Positions 63,850 through 64,000 of a stretch of 64,000 bases of DNA are shown in pieces (within the stretch, counting starts at the first letter, position 1; the number at the start of each line of letters is the position of its first letter). The stretch comes from Pedobacter sp. ASV28. Its GTDB lineage: Bacteria; Bacteroidota; Bacteroidia; Sphingobacteriales; Sphingobacteriaceae. The position numbers and the translations under genes are program-made. Location: the NCBI RefSeq assembly GCF_016428855.1, contig NZ_JAELTN010000026.1:1-64000 (forward strand), read 5' to 3'. Under the pieces are notes generated by a model. It saw only the letters and a list, made by a program, of their open reading frames with translations. It was not told the DNA's origin and made no database searches.

Positions 63850-64000
63850 TTATTCTTTGGTCTTGTCCACCTTAAATTTGTAGGTAGTACTTGTGCTGTA
63901 AGTTTGTCCAGGTTTTAAAACGGTTGATGGAAAGCTGGCCTGATTGGGGGAATCTGGGAAATGTTGGGTTTCTAAACAAAATGCAGATCTAAAAGGATAA
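63850..64000 (-). CDS. galM: Aldose 1-epimerase (galactose mutarotase), 3' end only
   Basis: The last 49 codons are in the window. They encode the highly characteristic mutarotase C-terminus: [17 protein letters not shown], then [16 protein letters not shown]. This enzyme interconverts alpha and beta anomers of galactose and related aldoses. It suits an arabinose/galactose-degrading neighbourhood. The rest of the gene lies beyond the window edge. Too short to appear as a full ORF, but the family pattern is unmistakable. Confidence 0.85.
   Translation of the reverse strand, partial: YPFRSAFCLETQHFPDSPNQASFPSTVLKPGQTYSTSTTYKFKVDKTKE

Overview
The window comes from a Bacteroidota genome, most likely a Sphingobacteriaceae member such as Pedobacter. 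This rests on a SusC/SusD polysaccharide-utilisation locus, Bacteroidota-type Rhs (DUF6443) and DUF5123 proteins, and a secretin-based machine typical of environmental members. The genus is inferred. Bases 1-81 are not genomic: they are a poly-C run plus an Illumina Nextera adapter left on the contig end.

Region 1 (82-9466, all minus strand) is one operon for a type II secretion / type IV pilus-like machine. In transcription order it encodes an FN3-like lipoprotein, a GspC/PilP-like protein, a MORN protein, a GspK-like minor pseudopilin, two more pseudopilins, GspF, a GspG-like pseudopilin, a short prepilin peptidase, the GspE ATPase and a secretin cut off by the contig end. Several pseudopilins have Ala instead of Gly at the cleavage site.

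Region 2 (about 9.7-22.1 kb) is an Rhs toxin module on the minus strand. A lamin-tail/coiled-coil surface protein and a YD-repeat protein without an Rhs core precede a full Rhs protein with an EndoU-type nuclease tip and its MafI-like immunity gene. Behind them lies an array of four promoterless, start-less toxin tips. Each begins with the same short junction (A-A-K-G-G coding) and is followed by an immunity gene: an unknown tip, an AHH nuclease, a truncated tip with DUF5958, and a frameshifted HYD1-type ADP-ribosyltransferase.

Region 3 (22.5-36.5 kb) is a defence and accessory island. It holds a HEPN-like protein, an Xre regulator with a perfect palindromic operator, DUF4238 and DUF5071 proteins, and a type I restriction-modification operon (hsdR-hsdS-hsdM). 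A PrrC-like anticodon nuclease with a complete R-E-H triad sits inside that operon, and a PD-(D/E)xK-like nuclease and a HEPN-like protein are attached downstream. A DUF6266-like gene and six phased 11-bp repeats upstream of a small HTH gene close the island.

Three same-orientation arrays of a roughly 120-bp intergenic repeat (9.7-10.0, 21.8-22.1 and 36.5-37.0 kb) bracket regions 2 and 3. They separate these from the conserved-looking blocks on either side.

Region 4 (37.2-64.0 kb) is carbohydrate catabolism, all minus strand. The first locus encodes SusC, SusD, a DUF5123 lipoprotein, a GH43 and a PA14-containing GH3. After a broken membrane-protein gene and an MgtC-family gene comes a run of secreted enzymes: GH51, two-domain GH43, GH105, DUF2264, GH51, BNR_4, GH2 and GH16. 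The 3' end of an aldose 1-epimerase gene lies at the window edge. The set points to arabinose-, xylose- and galactose-rich plant polysaccharide (arabinoxylan, arabinan or arabinogalactan/pectin side chains). The exact glycan cannot be read from sequence.
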